This document shows positions 1 through 11,755 of a stretch of 64,000 nt of DNA, piece after piece. The notes beneath the pieces are model-generated. The model was not told the origin of the DNA. It saw only the letters and a list, made by a program, of their open reading frames with translations, and ran no database searches. Each line of letters opens with the position of its first letter. The first letter of the stretch is position 1. The DNA is from Eutypa lata (taxonomy: Eukaryota > Ascomycota > Sordariomycetes > Xylariales > Diatrypaceae): NCBI GenBank assembly GCA_022661535.1, contig JAKULF010000009.1, positions 1 to 64,000 of the forward strand. The letters are read 5' to 3'. The translations under genes and the position numbers were made by a program.

Positions 1-233
1 AACCCTAACCCTAACCCTAACCCTAACCCTAACCCTAACCCTAACCCTAACCCTAACCCTAACCCTAACCCTAACCCTAACCCTAACCCTAACCCTAACC
101 CTAACCCTAACCCTAACCCTAACCCTAACCCTAACCCTAACCCTAACCCTAACCCTAACCCTAACCCTAACCCTAACCCTAACCCTAACCCTAACCCTAA
201 CCCTAACCCTAACCCTAACCCTAACCCTAACCC
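1..233. repeat. Telomere repeat array (CCCTAA)n
   Basis: Thirty-eight perfect copies of AACCCT plus five bases run from the first base to 233, with no variant units, then stop abruptly at non-repeat sequence. The C-rich strand is on top, so this is the left end of a chromosome, with TTAGGG repeats pointing outward on the complement. This is the usual telomere unit of filamentous ascomycetes. Confidence 0.99.
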
Positions 234-677
234 AAGGGTCAATAAGCAGGACGTGGTACCACTTCACCACGGGGGCCGAACTGCTCGCCACTACTAAAAC
301 GGCAAAGGAAGCTATTTACATGTCTAAGTTGTTTAAAGCTTTTATATTAAAACTAAACGAATTATTAAAGATATAAAGTAATAATAATTAAACAACTCGT
401 TTATTAATCGAAGAAGTAATTAAGTTAATAAAGACGTTTCGATATGTTAATATTCACTTTAATTAGTTACGGCAGGAAGTTGAGAAAGGGATTATTTAAG
501 TTCGATAAAAACACAGTAATTAGATAATAATGAATGGGTTAACTACGGCACTGCCGAGGCAATCGCATAAGAGGACTCGGGCATTTAACCCTTTTTCGGT
601 GCTACCTTTTTGTTATTCTCGTTGGCTCGCTTACATTTGGTCTTAGTCTTTAAATTCTTGCACTCCGTATATTTAAG
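234..677. other. AT-rich subtelomeric spacer, no gene seen
   Basis: The sequence next to the telomere becomes strongly AT-rich from about 330 to 540, with many TTAA and TAAT runs and stop codons in all frames. I see no coding segment, RNA gene or satellite array. The composition fits RIP-mutated subtelomeric DNA, which is an inference. Confidence 0.6.
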
Positions 678-1629
678 TTAGCAGTTGGACTGGCAATCGT
701 TAGGGCGTACGGAGATACGAATCAATTCTCCAAAAATACCAAAATGAAAAGAATCAACAGAAAGGGAATAACTACCTTCTGTCACCAGGTTATCCCACAT
801 CTCAATGAAGTTATTCTTTTCTAGATTGAGAACAAGATCTGGCCCCGGCTTGGCGTCTTCTTCGAACTCTTCCTGTAACGATGTCATGTCGCCTAGGATT
901 GCTACCGCTCCCCCTATGTATCAAAGCGATTGAAAGCTTTTGTGTCAGCCTTTCTGGTAGATACAACCATGCCTCCACCTTGTCGACTGGAGAAAGGCAA
1001 ATGGTACCAATGCAATGAGGGATATACTCACCCAGGAGCTTCTCTAGGTCACTCAGCGTGGGACCCGACTGGTCTTCCATCTTCTGATCGGCCATTATCT
1101 TCTTCGAACGGTGACCAGTATAAGCCGTCAGTTCACGTACGTCAAGAACAAAAAAAAGGAAGGGCCATATGGTGATATGCATGCAACGTACCAGGAGGCT
1201 TTGCACTGCCTCCATATCTTGTTGGTAATCCTCGTCATCACCATCGAACTCTCTTAGGAGTTCTGAAATAGTAGAGGAATCTTGTAGTGGCTCCGCCATT
1301 TCTCCGAGCTTCGCCTGATTCTCGATGATGGTCTGGACTGCGCTGGTCATATCCGTCTTGACAGCAGCAGCTACGTCGGATAGAATTCTTAGGGTCTCCA
1401 CTCGATCCTTGATTGTCTGGTCGATCTGCCGGTGGAGGCTCACGTTATCTGGGTCCTTGTAGAACTTTGCAAGGCCATCGAATATGATGTCTTTTACACA
1501 CGTTGTGTTTCGGTCAGTTATATGAACGGAGTGAAGGCTAGCGTAGACAAGTAACCAAGGATTCCGATACCGTAATCTTTTCCGGCGCTTGCCCCGGCGG
1601 CGATCATATAGTCGCAGACATCTGTGACT
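678..1629 (-). CDS. Unrecognised small protein with predicted introns
   Basis: Three exons fit one reading frame on the minus strand: 1192-1629, 1032-1083 and 678-913. Introns start with GTACGT and GTGAGT and end in AG; the phases (0, then 1) agree. The 5' exon is uncertain: an AG acceptor ends at 1630, and the upstream start could lie anywhere to about 1900. The visible part is about 240 aa. It has a basic patch (RRRGKRRKR) near its start, then a long amphipathic helical stretch with heptad-like spacing, an acidic linker and a short tail ending in cysteines. I do not recognise the family. The helical profile would suit an N-terminal domain of a fungal NLR- or HET-type regulator, but no nucleotide-binding motif is present. 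Closest gene to the telomere. Confidence 0.45.
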
Positions 1630-2901
1630 CTACGATAATAAGCCTAATATGACCTGTTAGATAAATTCCATTACGGTGCTGAACACCGGACGGACCGAAG
1701 ATTTTACCAGAGTCTCTGTAGATGCGGTGCATATCTGTGAGTTCGTTAGCGTGGACTGCGTATTCAAGTATACTAGAGGAACTAGTAGGCAAAGAGGGGA
1801 GGGTTGAAACACACATTGTAAAATACATCCTCGAGTGGAATCAGATACAAAGCACAAAGCTTGCGAGGTGCTAGCAATTAACAACATATAATAGAACATG
1901 CCGGTGGATGGGGTGGGTCAGGAGTCATCCGCGTGAGCTTGATTATTCGCTTACAGCGTTAAACCCCGTGTCGGTGAAGCCGATAGTTTTGAGTGTCTGG
2001 CCGGTATATGGTAGGTTCTCGGTGCTTTGCAGTGCCTTGTGGATGTCGGCGAAAGCAATCGTTTGGCAGCAGAACTTCTTGTCCAGCAGGAGGCCTCGGG
2101 GGGCTAGGAACCCGTCCGCTGCAGTTGGCATGTTTTATCACGATATGATAACCCGGTGTTAGGTGCGGAAGTCTTCTTGCCCGGTGATATTTTTACAACC
2201 CCATGCACAGCTATAAAATGTATGGGCCGACGATAGCAGATAATGATGAGTAAAGGGGATGGGGAGGGTCTCTTTTTTTCTGCAGTCGCCACTAGGTATA
2301 CGTCATGCAAAACTTCAAGTTCCGCGGAACCTCGATGGCATTGGAACTCGAAAAGAGGGGTAATGGCAAGATGGTAGTAGTGATATTGTGTCGCATATGC
2401 ACTGTCTTGACGCGCGCTCCACGTCAATTCTACAGGACCTGCAGGCCGTTGGCCAACAAAAGTCCTTTGCGAGGAAGTGTCATGGTAATTCGTGACGTGA
2501 TAGTGATATTTAGGGACTGTCACTGGCCGATTTATATGTAAACTTCTACTGAAATTCTCTCCTAAGGCTCTTGTACAAGATGGTAGGTAGGCATTCTGGC
2601 ATGAAGGTGTTCCGCTTTGTATATCAATAGCACCCGGTAGGACTGATATAGGGCGTTTTGTGTTGGTATTTAGGGACAGTACCACAAGGATTTATCCAAC
2701 TGCAAAGTATTGATCCCGTCATGCTCGTGATGTGATACTTGACGCTGCCCGGGAGTATTCGTACTGCTAAACTGTCGTAATATTCATTGCTTTCGTACTA
2801 CATTCTGACCAGCCTCCAAGTCGGGTGCTACACAACTGAAATATATATACCCTGTGTAAGACATTGTATGCGCAATACCAACACAGCCAACCTATAACCG
2901 G
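1630..2901. other. Intergenic stretch, no supported gene
   Basis: Reading frames here are short and overlap on both strands. None has recognisable motifs or a consistent splice pattern. The longest, a 193-codon minus-strand frame at 2104-2685, has low-complexity basic composition and no conserved features. A possible 5' exon of the neighbouring small gene may lie at 1700-1900. Confidence 0.5.
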
Positions 2902-5475
2902 CTATCTACGACGTTCCTCCCGGACCCGGTAATGCCCTGCCCAGTAAAGATCTACAGTTTCAAGGCCACTTAGGTGGACGTTCTCGGGGTTTAGGAGCTT
3001 AATGGTCCATTGGGTGAACGGCGTCGGCTCGGCATGGTTCACAGTGGGGAAGACGGCGTGGTCATAGATCTTGCCGGTCTCCCCCGACGCCAGCAGCTCG
3101 TACGAGAAGTTGCGGACTTGGCGGAGACTCGTGAAGCTGAAGATCTGATCATCCTGTAAATCCTGGTAGAGATCCAATGTGCTGATCTGCAGGTCGACGA
3201 CCACCTTGCCGTCCTCTAGCCGGTAGTGGAAGCCCTTCGTGAACCCAGCGGCGAAGCTCCGGTTCCCGTCGGCATCGAGCTCGGGCGACAGCGTGAAGCT
3301 GTCTCGATGATCAGGTGATTTCAGGCCGTCGAGGACTAGCTGGTGGTAGTTGGATGGCAGCTAAAGCAGCACCACTGATCAGTGTCTTAAAACATGGTTT
3401 CTGACTGTAGGTTAGGAAGGAAACAGACCTTGGTGGAAGGAGTAGGGTAACTGAACGCTATATGCCCTAGTTAGTATAGTTGGTTTCAGGGGGGGGGGAC
3501 GAACGTTCGAAGTCTGTTGCATACGCAGAATCTGCGTTATCGACGTCTTTCTTGATGGACAGCTTATCTTGCCGGTACTCGGCGGTCGATTTGAGCACAT
3601 CCAAAACGACTCTACTATTTTTTAAGGCGTAGTACTTGTATGCCCAAGTGATATTTCGCCTCTCTATCACCAGGCTGGTCCGCAAGGCCATGAAGCGATC
3701 AAAAAGACTAGCCTTTGCGGCCTCGTACACATCCTCCTGTCCTTCGTACTTGTCTATTAGGGACTCAAGCCGTTCTACATCCCTCTCGCACAGCACGGCC
3801 TCCATCGCAGCTTGGACGTATTGCTGGCCGGCTTTGATGGCTTCCGCCTCGGCCTGGGCCAGTAGCTTGCCGTTGATAGCGTGACTTCGAAGGGCGAGTT
3901 GGTACGTGTCAGCCGTCTTTATGCTATTCTCTACGGCGAACTTTAGTGATAGGTCCGCTTCCGTGATCCATTTGTCCCAGCTGGCGACGGTCACGAGAGC
4001 CGCGCTGTCGGTGTCGGTAGGGGGGATTTTGGCACTTGGATCCGTCTCCAGCACCTTGGCCGCGTCTACAATCTGCTGGATCACTGGGTACAGCGCCTGG
4101 AGGAACTCGACGCACTTCTTGAGATTCTTAAGCGTGTCCGAGGAGATTAGCTCAGCGACTGCACTGGCCTCTTTCTCGAACTCTACGACAGTCTCGATCG
4201 CCGCTTCGGCTGCCCCAGCAGCCTCGCCGCCCCCGCCAACAAACATTCCACCGATGCTGACTGCGAACTCTACTTAGACGTTAATAATCCGGGGCGGTCT
4301 CATGGGTTTGAGGAGAGTGGGGAGGAATTGCTTCGACGTACGGGCTACAGCAACAATGATTTTACAAACAGCAAGAAAGCTTTGCCAGTCCTACCACTTT
4401 CCCAATTCTTCCTCGAATCTGTCGCCGGCAATCCTTATCTCCGTGTTCTCTGCCTGCATCTGGTAGTAGCAGTTATCAGCCGTCGCCGCTGCATCGTTGT
4501 ACCTGTCTAGGTCCATCTGGCGCTGGTATTGGCGGGTGCTCGCTCCGTCGCGGGCCTTGGCCAGCATCTCTTTCCACTGCGCCAGCTGAAGCTCTACCTC
4601 CTGCTCCAGGTTAGCGAACCGGTTGTACTGGTCTTCGTACGCCGACGCCGCATCTAGCGCCGCGTCTAGGGTGTCTATGTACCGCTCGAGCTGCAGGACG
4701 GGGGCGTAGCTGCTGCCGTCATCTGTGACCGCCTGCGCCGCGAGCTGCTGGCCCAGCGCCACGGCTTGGGAGTTGAGGAGGTAGTGCGGCGAGGGCGCTA
4801 CGGTGAAGGCGGCGACGTGGGCACAGAGAGAGATGGCAACGGACGTGTTCTTCCAGAACATCACCGAGGCGATACGCAGTTGAGTCTCCACGCTGGATTC
4901 GTGGCTCTGTCTGTTGTCATAATTGTACCTCTTGATGTAACCCAATTTGACCGGTTTGATAGTGTCGTCGCTGATGGCTATAGTTACCCCGAGATGCCCA
5001 GACCCCGGACCTAAGTCCAACTTCTGGGGCTCCGAGTTCCCAGCCTGTACTGCGACTTCTTGATCCAACAGCGATGCGTATATGGCGACGGCGCAACTAC
5101 CATCAGCTGGCGGGGTCACCTTGAGAGTCACAGGGGCATCCGCTGTGATAATCCTTGTAAGGATGGTCACTTGCGCGTTCTCCGATAGACCAAACACGGT
5201 ATCCTCATCTAGAGCGAGTACATCGGTATACACATAAAGCTGTTCCGGGCTTGCCTTGAGCAGTGCTGATCCATCGAGGTATACATCATGCTGTCATAGG
5301 TAGCCAATTAGCGTGAACCCGCACCAGAGAGATATTATCGCAACAGAAGAAGTACAATGTGGTCGCACCATTTGCATCCCTGATTGGCCTTGCCTCAGAG
5401 GGATCGATCTGAGCTCGGTCGAGGTGGCGTATGCCTGCCAATTGGCTGGCGACCGTGGCTGTTCCGGAATTTCAG
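2902..5475 (-). pseudogene. Large helical pore-former-like protein, one nonsense codon
   Basis: Exons 4342-5290, 3505-4272, 3430-3466 (start 3429) and 2902-3360 join in phase, with a further short 5' exon ending at 5325; the start was not fixed. The product would be near 790 aa. Order: beta-rich N-terminal domain, long coiled coil, a hydrophobic Ala/Gly/Val hairpin-like segment at the 4272 splice, more long helices (about 250 residues), and a beta-rich C-terminal domain. This layout resembles alpha-helical pore-forming toxins, but I recognise no named family, so the toxin reading is an inference. The break is an in-frame TAG at 4391-4393, just before the hydrophobic segment; a CAG-to-TAG change fits RIP. 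Two inferred introns are only 34 bp (5291-5324) and 38 bp (3467-3504), the latter holding a ten-base C run, so extra small indels are possible. No signal peptide seen. Confidence 0.5.
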
Positions 5476-6345
5476 ACATCGCGATTCGCGGCGGCTCTCC
5501 ACGTGAACATCGGTGGTTTGCACAGACGCAATGGTTTCTATTTTGTACTGCTAGCTAGTATAAACTGATTAACCTTTTGACACCTGACGTCTTATATACA
5601 TTTTTCGCCCGAGCCAAGATATCCACGACATATGTAATAATTACCTGCAGCCGGCAGGATTTCCTGCCAGCACTTCAGCTATTACGACGTGCGTGCAATG
5701 CAACCAACCCCTCGCTGCACTTGAAGTGAAAATGATTCGAAGATTATAAGATTCCCACAAAACAAGGCATTATCGTCAGTCTTAACCATTCACAGGTGGA
5801 TGTCTAAGCCGAAGATATCCGCTAACAACCAGGAGGGAACGAGTCCCGGGCAGACATGATCACGACATCAGACCGGAGAGGCTGTCAGATAGCAATAACA
5901 AGGGTGTTGATAGCTGGTAGGTTGGTTCTTTAGGAATAGTTCGAGCACAGAAAACACGAAGCAGGTTTCCACACCGGTCCAAAGCATGATCGTTTCGAAG
6001 TGGAAAGACTCCGAAGGAGACTCTAAGAAGCTGAATAGAGATATACCCCGCAAATACCTCAGGTAGTAGTGCATAATAATCATCGTCAACCGGCAAGAGG
6101 TTAAAGCGTAAAGCCAGGAATGGTGCATAGGTATCAGGTCGATCAGCAATTCAGCTGGCAATATACCCCTACATCCGGACATGGCTTAGGCTTTGACACA
6201 ACTATTCGTTACGGACTTGATTGCACGATGACCTCGTGCAAGCTCGGGGTCAGGCTGTGACCCGGTAGGCCAAAGCTGAGCCCAAGAGTGTGCCATCTTG
6301 CCTTCATAATTAATATCCGATTGATCTTTGGAAGAGGTATTATAA
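5476..6345. other. Intergenic region between two toxin-like pseudogenes
   Basis: No convincing exon was found. Two overlapping minus-strand frames at 5860-6182 lack motifs and splice logic. The 5' exon and promoter of the minus-strand gene should lie in the first 200 bases. Confidence 0.45.
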
Positions 6346-6925
6346 GAGTGATGCTATTTACACCTTAGTTTTTTAAACTTCTACACCTTACTTTTTGATG
6401 CCAGGTGGCGGCCGGGACGTCGCGAGATTGACGGCCCGCTCACCACCTATCTACCTACGTAGTTATCACCAACGAATTGCCACCACTTTAGGTAATTATT
6501 GCCACTTAGTTATAATATTTTATTAAATAACCTATTTATGAGTTATATATTTAGATAAGTGGCAGTTAGGTAATGGCAGCTAGGTAATGGCAATTAGGTA
6601 AATGGCAGCTAGATAATAGTCCATTGCAATTTAATGAGCTACCTATTTATGCAGTTAAGCTTTACCTCTAATAGCTTAACTTTATTTATACGTATTTTTG
6701 CCAAAGAAAATCGAAAAAATTATTACTTTATGAATATATATTTATAAAATTTAATAAAATGTGCGGGTAAATTTCCGGTAAATAATAAAAAAGATTGGAT
6801 TTATTATAATTATTAATCTTTAAGCGTAAGGAAAAAACGGCACAAGTATGACGGCCCGGCTGCCACTTGGTATTAAAAAGTAAGGTGTGGAAGTTTAAAA
6901 AACTAAGGTGTAAATAGCATCACTC
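6346..6925. mobile_element. 580-bp inverted-repeat element (MITE-like)
   Basis: The ends are inverted copies. The left end, starting GAGTGATGCTATTTACACC, matches the reverse complement of the right end over about 75 bases with only a few mismatches, mostly transitions. The interior is very AT-rich, has no reading frame of note and contains a short tandem array. No clear target-site duplication is visible next to either end. A non-autonomous DNA transposon fits best. The AT-rich interior and transition-biased mismatches suggest RIP. Confidence 0.75.
6561..6618. repeat. Tandem ~14-bp units inside the MITE
   Basis: Four degenerate copies of a unit like GGCAGCTAGGTAAT follow one another. Reverse-complement relatives of the unit (TTGCCAC, TTAGGTAAT) occur at about 6476-6512, so this subterminal region can also fold back on itself. 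Subterminal repeats of this kind are known as transposase-binding sites in some DNA transposons; that role is only suggested here. Confidence 0.6.
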
Positions 6926-7103
6926 GGTAAGGTGGTCAAATCTAGTGCACGTTGGCTACAAAGTCGAGTGTTTATTGTACGACAATTGTTGGGTGTCAGC
7001 TGCGAGAGAACCACCTAGACCAACTTGATCCAACACACGATATTGTTATAGCTATACCTATTCATTCTCTTCTCAACATCAATCAGCACCGTCAAGATCC
7101 ATC

Positions 7104-9272
7104 ATGGGAGGAAGAGGCAGGTTTGATCCAACCAAGCCCATTGACGACCCGACAGTCTGGTATCCGGATCCAGATCTGTGGGTTAAGTTCGATCCTAGCA
7201 GCAAGAGTCGATCCGGCGACGGCGATGATGATGATCCTAACAACCGTGCATTCGCGCTTGATTCCGCCGACTTTGCGAAACTGAATCGTTACGTCTGGAC
7301 GGCTAAGCTATTGCCTACAAATCGCAACGAGTACATGAGCTACAACAGCATCCCATCGAACAATGAGCTGCCTGAAGAAATTTGGGACGCAGCTGATGGT
7401 GTCATCACGACGTACACTGATGTGAGTGCTGGCGACCTAGTACACATACACCTGGTACGATCAGTTTACTGACGAAGTCTCATACGGACGGTGCTTTTAG
7501 ATGAAAAAGGAGGCTGACACATTTCTTGATGACACCTGGGAAGACTTGAACAGTATTTCTACCAAGATCTTTAACTACGCCATGGTGAGTAAAGCACAAA
7601 TCTATTATCCATATTATGAAAGAGCTTTACTAAATCTGCAGTGATAATTTTTCTAGATCTGCAGTAATACCTAAATAAATGGTTTATATATAACTACCAT
7701 AATCTTTTTTCGCACTTTGTTTTTTTATAAGGACTTATTATATTAAAATATATTTAAACGTATCATTTTAATTAATTTTATACGTTGTTATCATATCATA
7801 ATATACTTAAAACGTACTATGCTATGCTATACTATACCACCATAATAATATTTTTAATGCGACGAAATTCGACTATAATAACTTAATAACTAATGGATTT
7901 AATTACATTAACCGAAGGAGACGTATATAGCAGCATACTGGAGTTATTTTCAACGGCCAATTGCCATTTAACTGGTGGTGGCGGCGGACTTATGTAGGGA
8001 TCACTGCAGATCTAGTAAAGCTCTTATGAAAAGCCAACGAAGTACTGACCATTGTGACGGCCTGATAGAATGCCGGCGGAAGTATCGATACTTCGTACTA
8101 TCGTCAGCTTTTGATATGGGTTGACGATTACAACAAGGAGAACAACAAGGATGAACCCGACTCCCACAAGTTGCAAGAGTTGCAAGCTGGCGGTTACCAA
8201 GAGTGAAATAAATAATGCAGATACGCTTCAAGATGCAACGGACACGGCCACGAAGGCGCTCAAGGGCTTCCACGATGCCTGTGTAATACACCAGAGCAAT
8301 CTCGAAGGCTCGTCCGGTACGCTGCAGAATCTGTTGACGGGGCAAGGCGGCATCATCGAAGACTTGACAAAGGAAATCAACGACAGCCTCGAGGAAGTAG
8401 CTGATCTCCAGCGGCAAATCGAGGCAGGTACGTGCGACGTCCATTGACCCTTAGGTACATCAACACTCCTTGGCTGACCAACTTTGTCATTGAGAAGACC
8501 GCAAGAAGATCCGAGAGACAGCTTACTACGTCTGGATGTCAGTAAAGCCTAGTCCCATCCCGTGTGATGAACATGTCTCACATAATCACAGTCCCTTATG
8601 GGGTACCGTCGCTGGCATCACCATAGACATATTGACCGAAAAGGGTATCAAACGATTAAGAGAGGTCTTGGAGAGAGTTCAAGACTTGATTAGAAGCGAC
8701 CAAGCCAAGTTAGAGAATGCAAAAATGATAAGTTCTGACCTAGTTGCCATGGGAGTACGTTTCATGTCTTTCCCTAAACCCCCACCTTTTCCATCTCGCC
8801 CATCGCGTCTCTTGATTCCTTTGAGAATCCATGGCTGACGCAAAACGAACCCTCCGAAGACTTCGGGCGACGAACTGGTTACATACATCCAGCCAGCCAT
8901 CAGTACACTGGAGAAGATCCAGGGCGCGTGGTCCGCAATGTCGGGTGATCTCCAAGGTCTTCATGACCTATTCGAGAACAACCTGGACAGCATCCCGCCC
9001 CTTGTACTAGAGGAACTGCAACTGAAAAAGATTGTTGAGCATTGGAACCAGCCCAAGGATGACGGTAATGTCCCTTTCCGCCCTTCTTTTTCTTCTTCTT
9101 TTGTTGTTGACTTCCTTCCATGGTAATTTCAAGACCACGATAAGGGCTAGAGGACCCCTGCTAACATACAGTTGAAAGTGGACATCTTCCGGAAGAACAT
9201 GTATATGACGACAGTACCTCCGAGGGATACTATCCAGGGCTTCCTAGATAAACTTGATTCTGTAGGAATTTG
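7104..9272 (+). pseudogene. XaxA/HBL-like helical toxin homologue, heavily mutated
   Basis: The start exon 7104-7421 and exon 7501-7584 are clean and in phase. They are followed by an exon region (about 7930-8427) with in-frame stops at 8027, 8063, 8066, 8204 and 8213 and a one-base shift near 8207-8216. Downstream exons 8498-8537, 8592-8754 and 8860-9064 are open and in phase, and a last exon ends at TGA near 9270; the join to that last exon is out of phase. The N-terminal pattern (a Tyr-rich stretch, a short LPT motif, then long amphipathic helices) and a mid-protein Gly/Ile-rich segment recall the alpha-xenorhabdolysin A and HBL group of alpha-helical pore-formers. That family call is tentative. 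The breaks make the copy non-functional. Most stops could come from C-to-T or G-to-A changes, fitting RIP. Confidence 0.5.
7600..7925. other. AT-rich insert within the toxin-like pseudogene
   Basis: Between the clean second exon (ends 7584) and the next coding-like stretch (from about 7930) lie over 300 bases of AT-rich, TTTATA- and TAATA-rich sequence. This is far longer than the other introns here. It looks like an RIP-degraded insertion in an intron. No terminal repeats or reading frame were seen. Confidence 0.5.
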
Positions 9273-10784
9273 ATCGGGTGGAATCCTCCATTCTGGAGTT
9301 GAATGGCTACTACTTCCATATTTGAAACAGAATGAAGAATCTTTAGTGGAGGTTAATGTAACTTATCTCAGATTGATCTACAAGGAGATATTTCGGCGCA
9401 GTCATAGCGGTAGCAAGTGTCACTCGTTTGAATTCAATTATTAACTCCAAACCCCAACCAGGGGCTTTCATATGAAACTATTCGCAAGCTGATCGTGTTG
9501 ACGGGAGCCAATGCAAGTAGTAGTATTACATCATAATAGTTGGATTACGAATATTGGCGACTGAACTCCACTGTAAAGGAAGCTGATGCCTGTAATCTAC
9601 CTGTGCCGCTTGGGAACATTGCGTTAATACTTTAATTCACCCAATCCAAGCATCGTTAGGTAGCCTGATATTGTAGCCGCCAGCTTCTCTATCATGACAT
9701 TAAGTGGCTAGGTAAGGCTATGCAAAATATTTATCTACTGAGCTAACAACATTCTACTTTTGTAATTTAGTGGTATGATCCTTGCATTCTGTTCCGTCAC
9801 ATTCGCAATGGGTCTAGCAGACCGCTTGGCTCTCACCATGCCACATCGTTCGAAAGCGAACCATTGGTAAGGATTGGAAGAGACGGCACACTGTTGGTTC
9901 AATGTAGCATTGTGAGCATCATAGGATCTTCACTCACGATGTTTTACTAGGCGTTGATTTTCACCGGTCACGATCTTAACATTCTCATGAATCAATGTTC
10001 CTATATATCCAGCTCCCAACAGCATGCGGCGCAGTCTCGCTAAGGGCGAAACAAAGGCGATCACGATGGTCTTATTTCTCTAAAATGGCGCAAAGTCGGA
10101 CAATGATGCCTTGCGATAGAATAGTAGCTGTTGGTTATGACTGCCGCTTATGCATAGTTTTCTGAATCGGGTACTAAACTACTTGTTGGTTTGATTCTTG
10201 ATGCAATCGGAACCAGAATATCGAGACACAGTTACATCACGAACTTCATGGTCTCTAAAGCTGCAGTTGACACTGGTCGAACCAAGTTCGGACATGAAAC
10301 CTTGGCACATAGCCTCGCTGATAGACCATCAGACTGTCGCGCCACTGGAAATGATAGCCCCTATACCCTAGTCGAGTAGGTCTCCCGAACTCTAGCTCAG
10401 CTAGGTTGGTTCGTCAGCCCGTAATGACGCATGTGGAGGCCCTCTCACCCACACTTGCACTCACGCTTGAGGTGAATTGCCGAGCTTTGTACATGTGATA
10501 CGTCCTGGCTATGTTGAACAATGTACCTACCTACTCTTCAACATGTTAGCTGGGTTGCAAGGTTCGACCCCAAATGCTATAGCTGTGATGGGGATTTGTG
10601 ACATTACATTAGCTCCTTACCTCGGGACACAGTACCATAATCTTGTACCACCCGCTGCCTTTGAAAGTATGTAAATATATCTCAGGAATGTGCAGTTTCG
10701 AACCTCCGACGAATCTGCCGAGGTTCAGACAGGTATTCGCGTCTGCTGTATTCCCATTGTGTCTACCCCTCTCCTGTGGTAACG
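9273..10784. other. Intergenic stretch, no supported gene
   Basis: Only short frames without motifs. On the minus strand at about 9880-10080 a run of codons looks faintly gene-like but is broken by stops and was not identified. The upstream part of the prenyltransferase gene (promoter, 5' UTR) should lie in the last few hundred bases. Confidence 0.4.
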
Positions 10785-11755
10785 ATGGGCTCATTGAGCT
10801 ATTCACTGTTGGAGCCAACAGCCCACCATTCGCCGCAACTCCAACACATCCAAGCCCAGTCACCTAGACATCGAAGAAAGCGTTTCTTCATTGTTGAACT
10901 GGTGTTGGAGTTTACATCAAGTAACTTTTTCACGTTCATCATACCCAACAGTATCTTTGGGGTTTTCGGGGCTCTTGCTGCCCCAGTTCTTACCCAAGGC
11001 CCCCGACCTCCGATCACAGCGATATTTGGACGCTTACCGACTGTCCTCGCTTTTAACTGGATCAATATTTTGACATTCGACCTTGCAAACCAGAGATTAC
11101 CCGAGTCGGTTCAAGAAGACTTCCTTAACAAGCCTTGGAGACCAATTCCAGCCGGTAAGGTTACTTCGGATCAAACTCGTCGAGCTATGCTCCTATGCAT
11201 CCCTATAGCCTTAGGTATAAACTCATTCCTTGGGCTTCAGACACAAGGACTATGCATCCAGGTACTGAACTGGCTCTACAACGACTTGAAGGGGGGCGAT
11301 GAAGTCATCCGGGACCTGCTCATTTCGATCGCTTACAGCTTGTCTCATACTTGTTCACTCAAGCTAGCTGTGGGAACTGAGACGGAACTCAGTCAGAAAG
11401 GGATTATATGGACAGCAATTTTGAGTGGGGTGATCCTCACAACTATGCAGGTACAGGACTTGAAAGACAAGGAGGGTGATCGCACGCGCGGGCGACAGGC
11501 TGTTGTCCTTCTACTAGGTGACACCATCTCACGTGTATCTATTGCCTTCTTTGTGTGTTGTTGGTCGTTAATATGTGCGTATGTCTGGAATCTCAATATG
11601 TGGGCTTATATATTCCTCTGGTTCCAGGCCTGGTAGTGGCGCGCAGAGTGTTGGTGAAGCGGACCGCGAAAGAGGACCATGGTACCTGGGTGTGGTGGTG
11701 TTTATGGACGGTGGTTCTTTACATATTGCCACTTCTAAGTCTGCTAGATATGTAG
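10785..11755 (+). CDS. UbiA-family membrane prenyltransferase, 3' frameshift
   Basis: An uninterrupted frame from ATG 10785 (good Kozak context) to TAG at 11636 encodes 283 aa. UbiA enzymes move a prenyl group onto an aromatic or other acceptor inside the membrane. The first Asp-rich site is seen as NILTFDLANQR followed by ED..NKPWRP, and the second as DLKDKEGDRTRGR; several hydrophobic helices lie between. The frame closes early. In a shifted frame the sequence continues with family-like residues (GLVVARRVL, then KEDH..W and a last hydrophobic helix) to 11755. The shift sits in a TATATA run at 11606-11614 and fits gain of one AT unit, so the final helix and about 40 residues are lost. Both Asp motifs survive, so activity cannot be excluded. 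The BBE-like oxidase next door suggests a small terpenoid or meroterpenoid locus. Confidence 0.82.

Noticed and set aside
1..233. Repeat array considered as a CRISPR or satellite
   Set aside because: The unit is the canonical six-base telomere repeat at a sequence end, without spacers.
2104..2685. 193-codon minus-strand frame
   Set aside because: Basic, low-information composition, no motif, no splice logic, and overlapped by other random frames.
9880..10080. Possible minus-strand enzyme tail upstream of the UbiA gene
   Set aside because: Only a few dozen codons without stops, no motif I could name, and no flanking exons.
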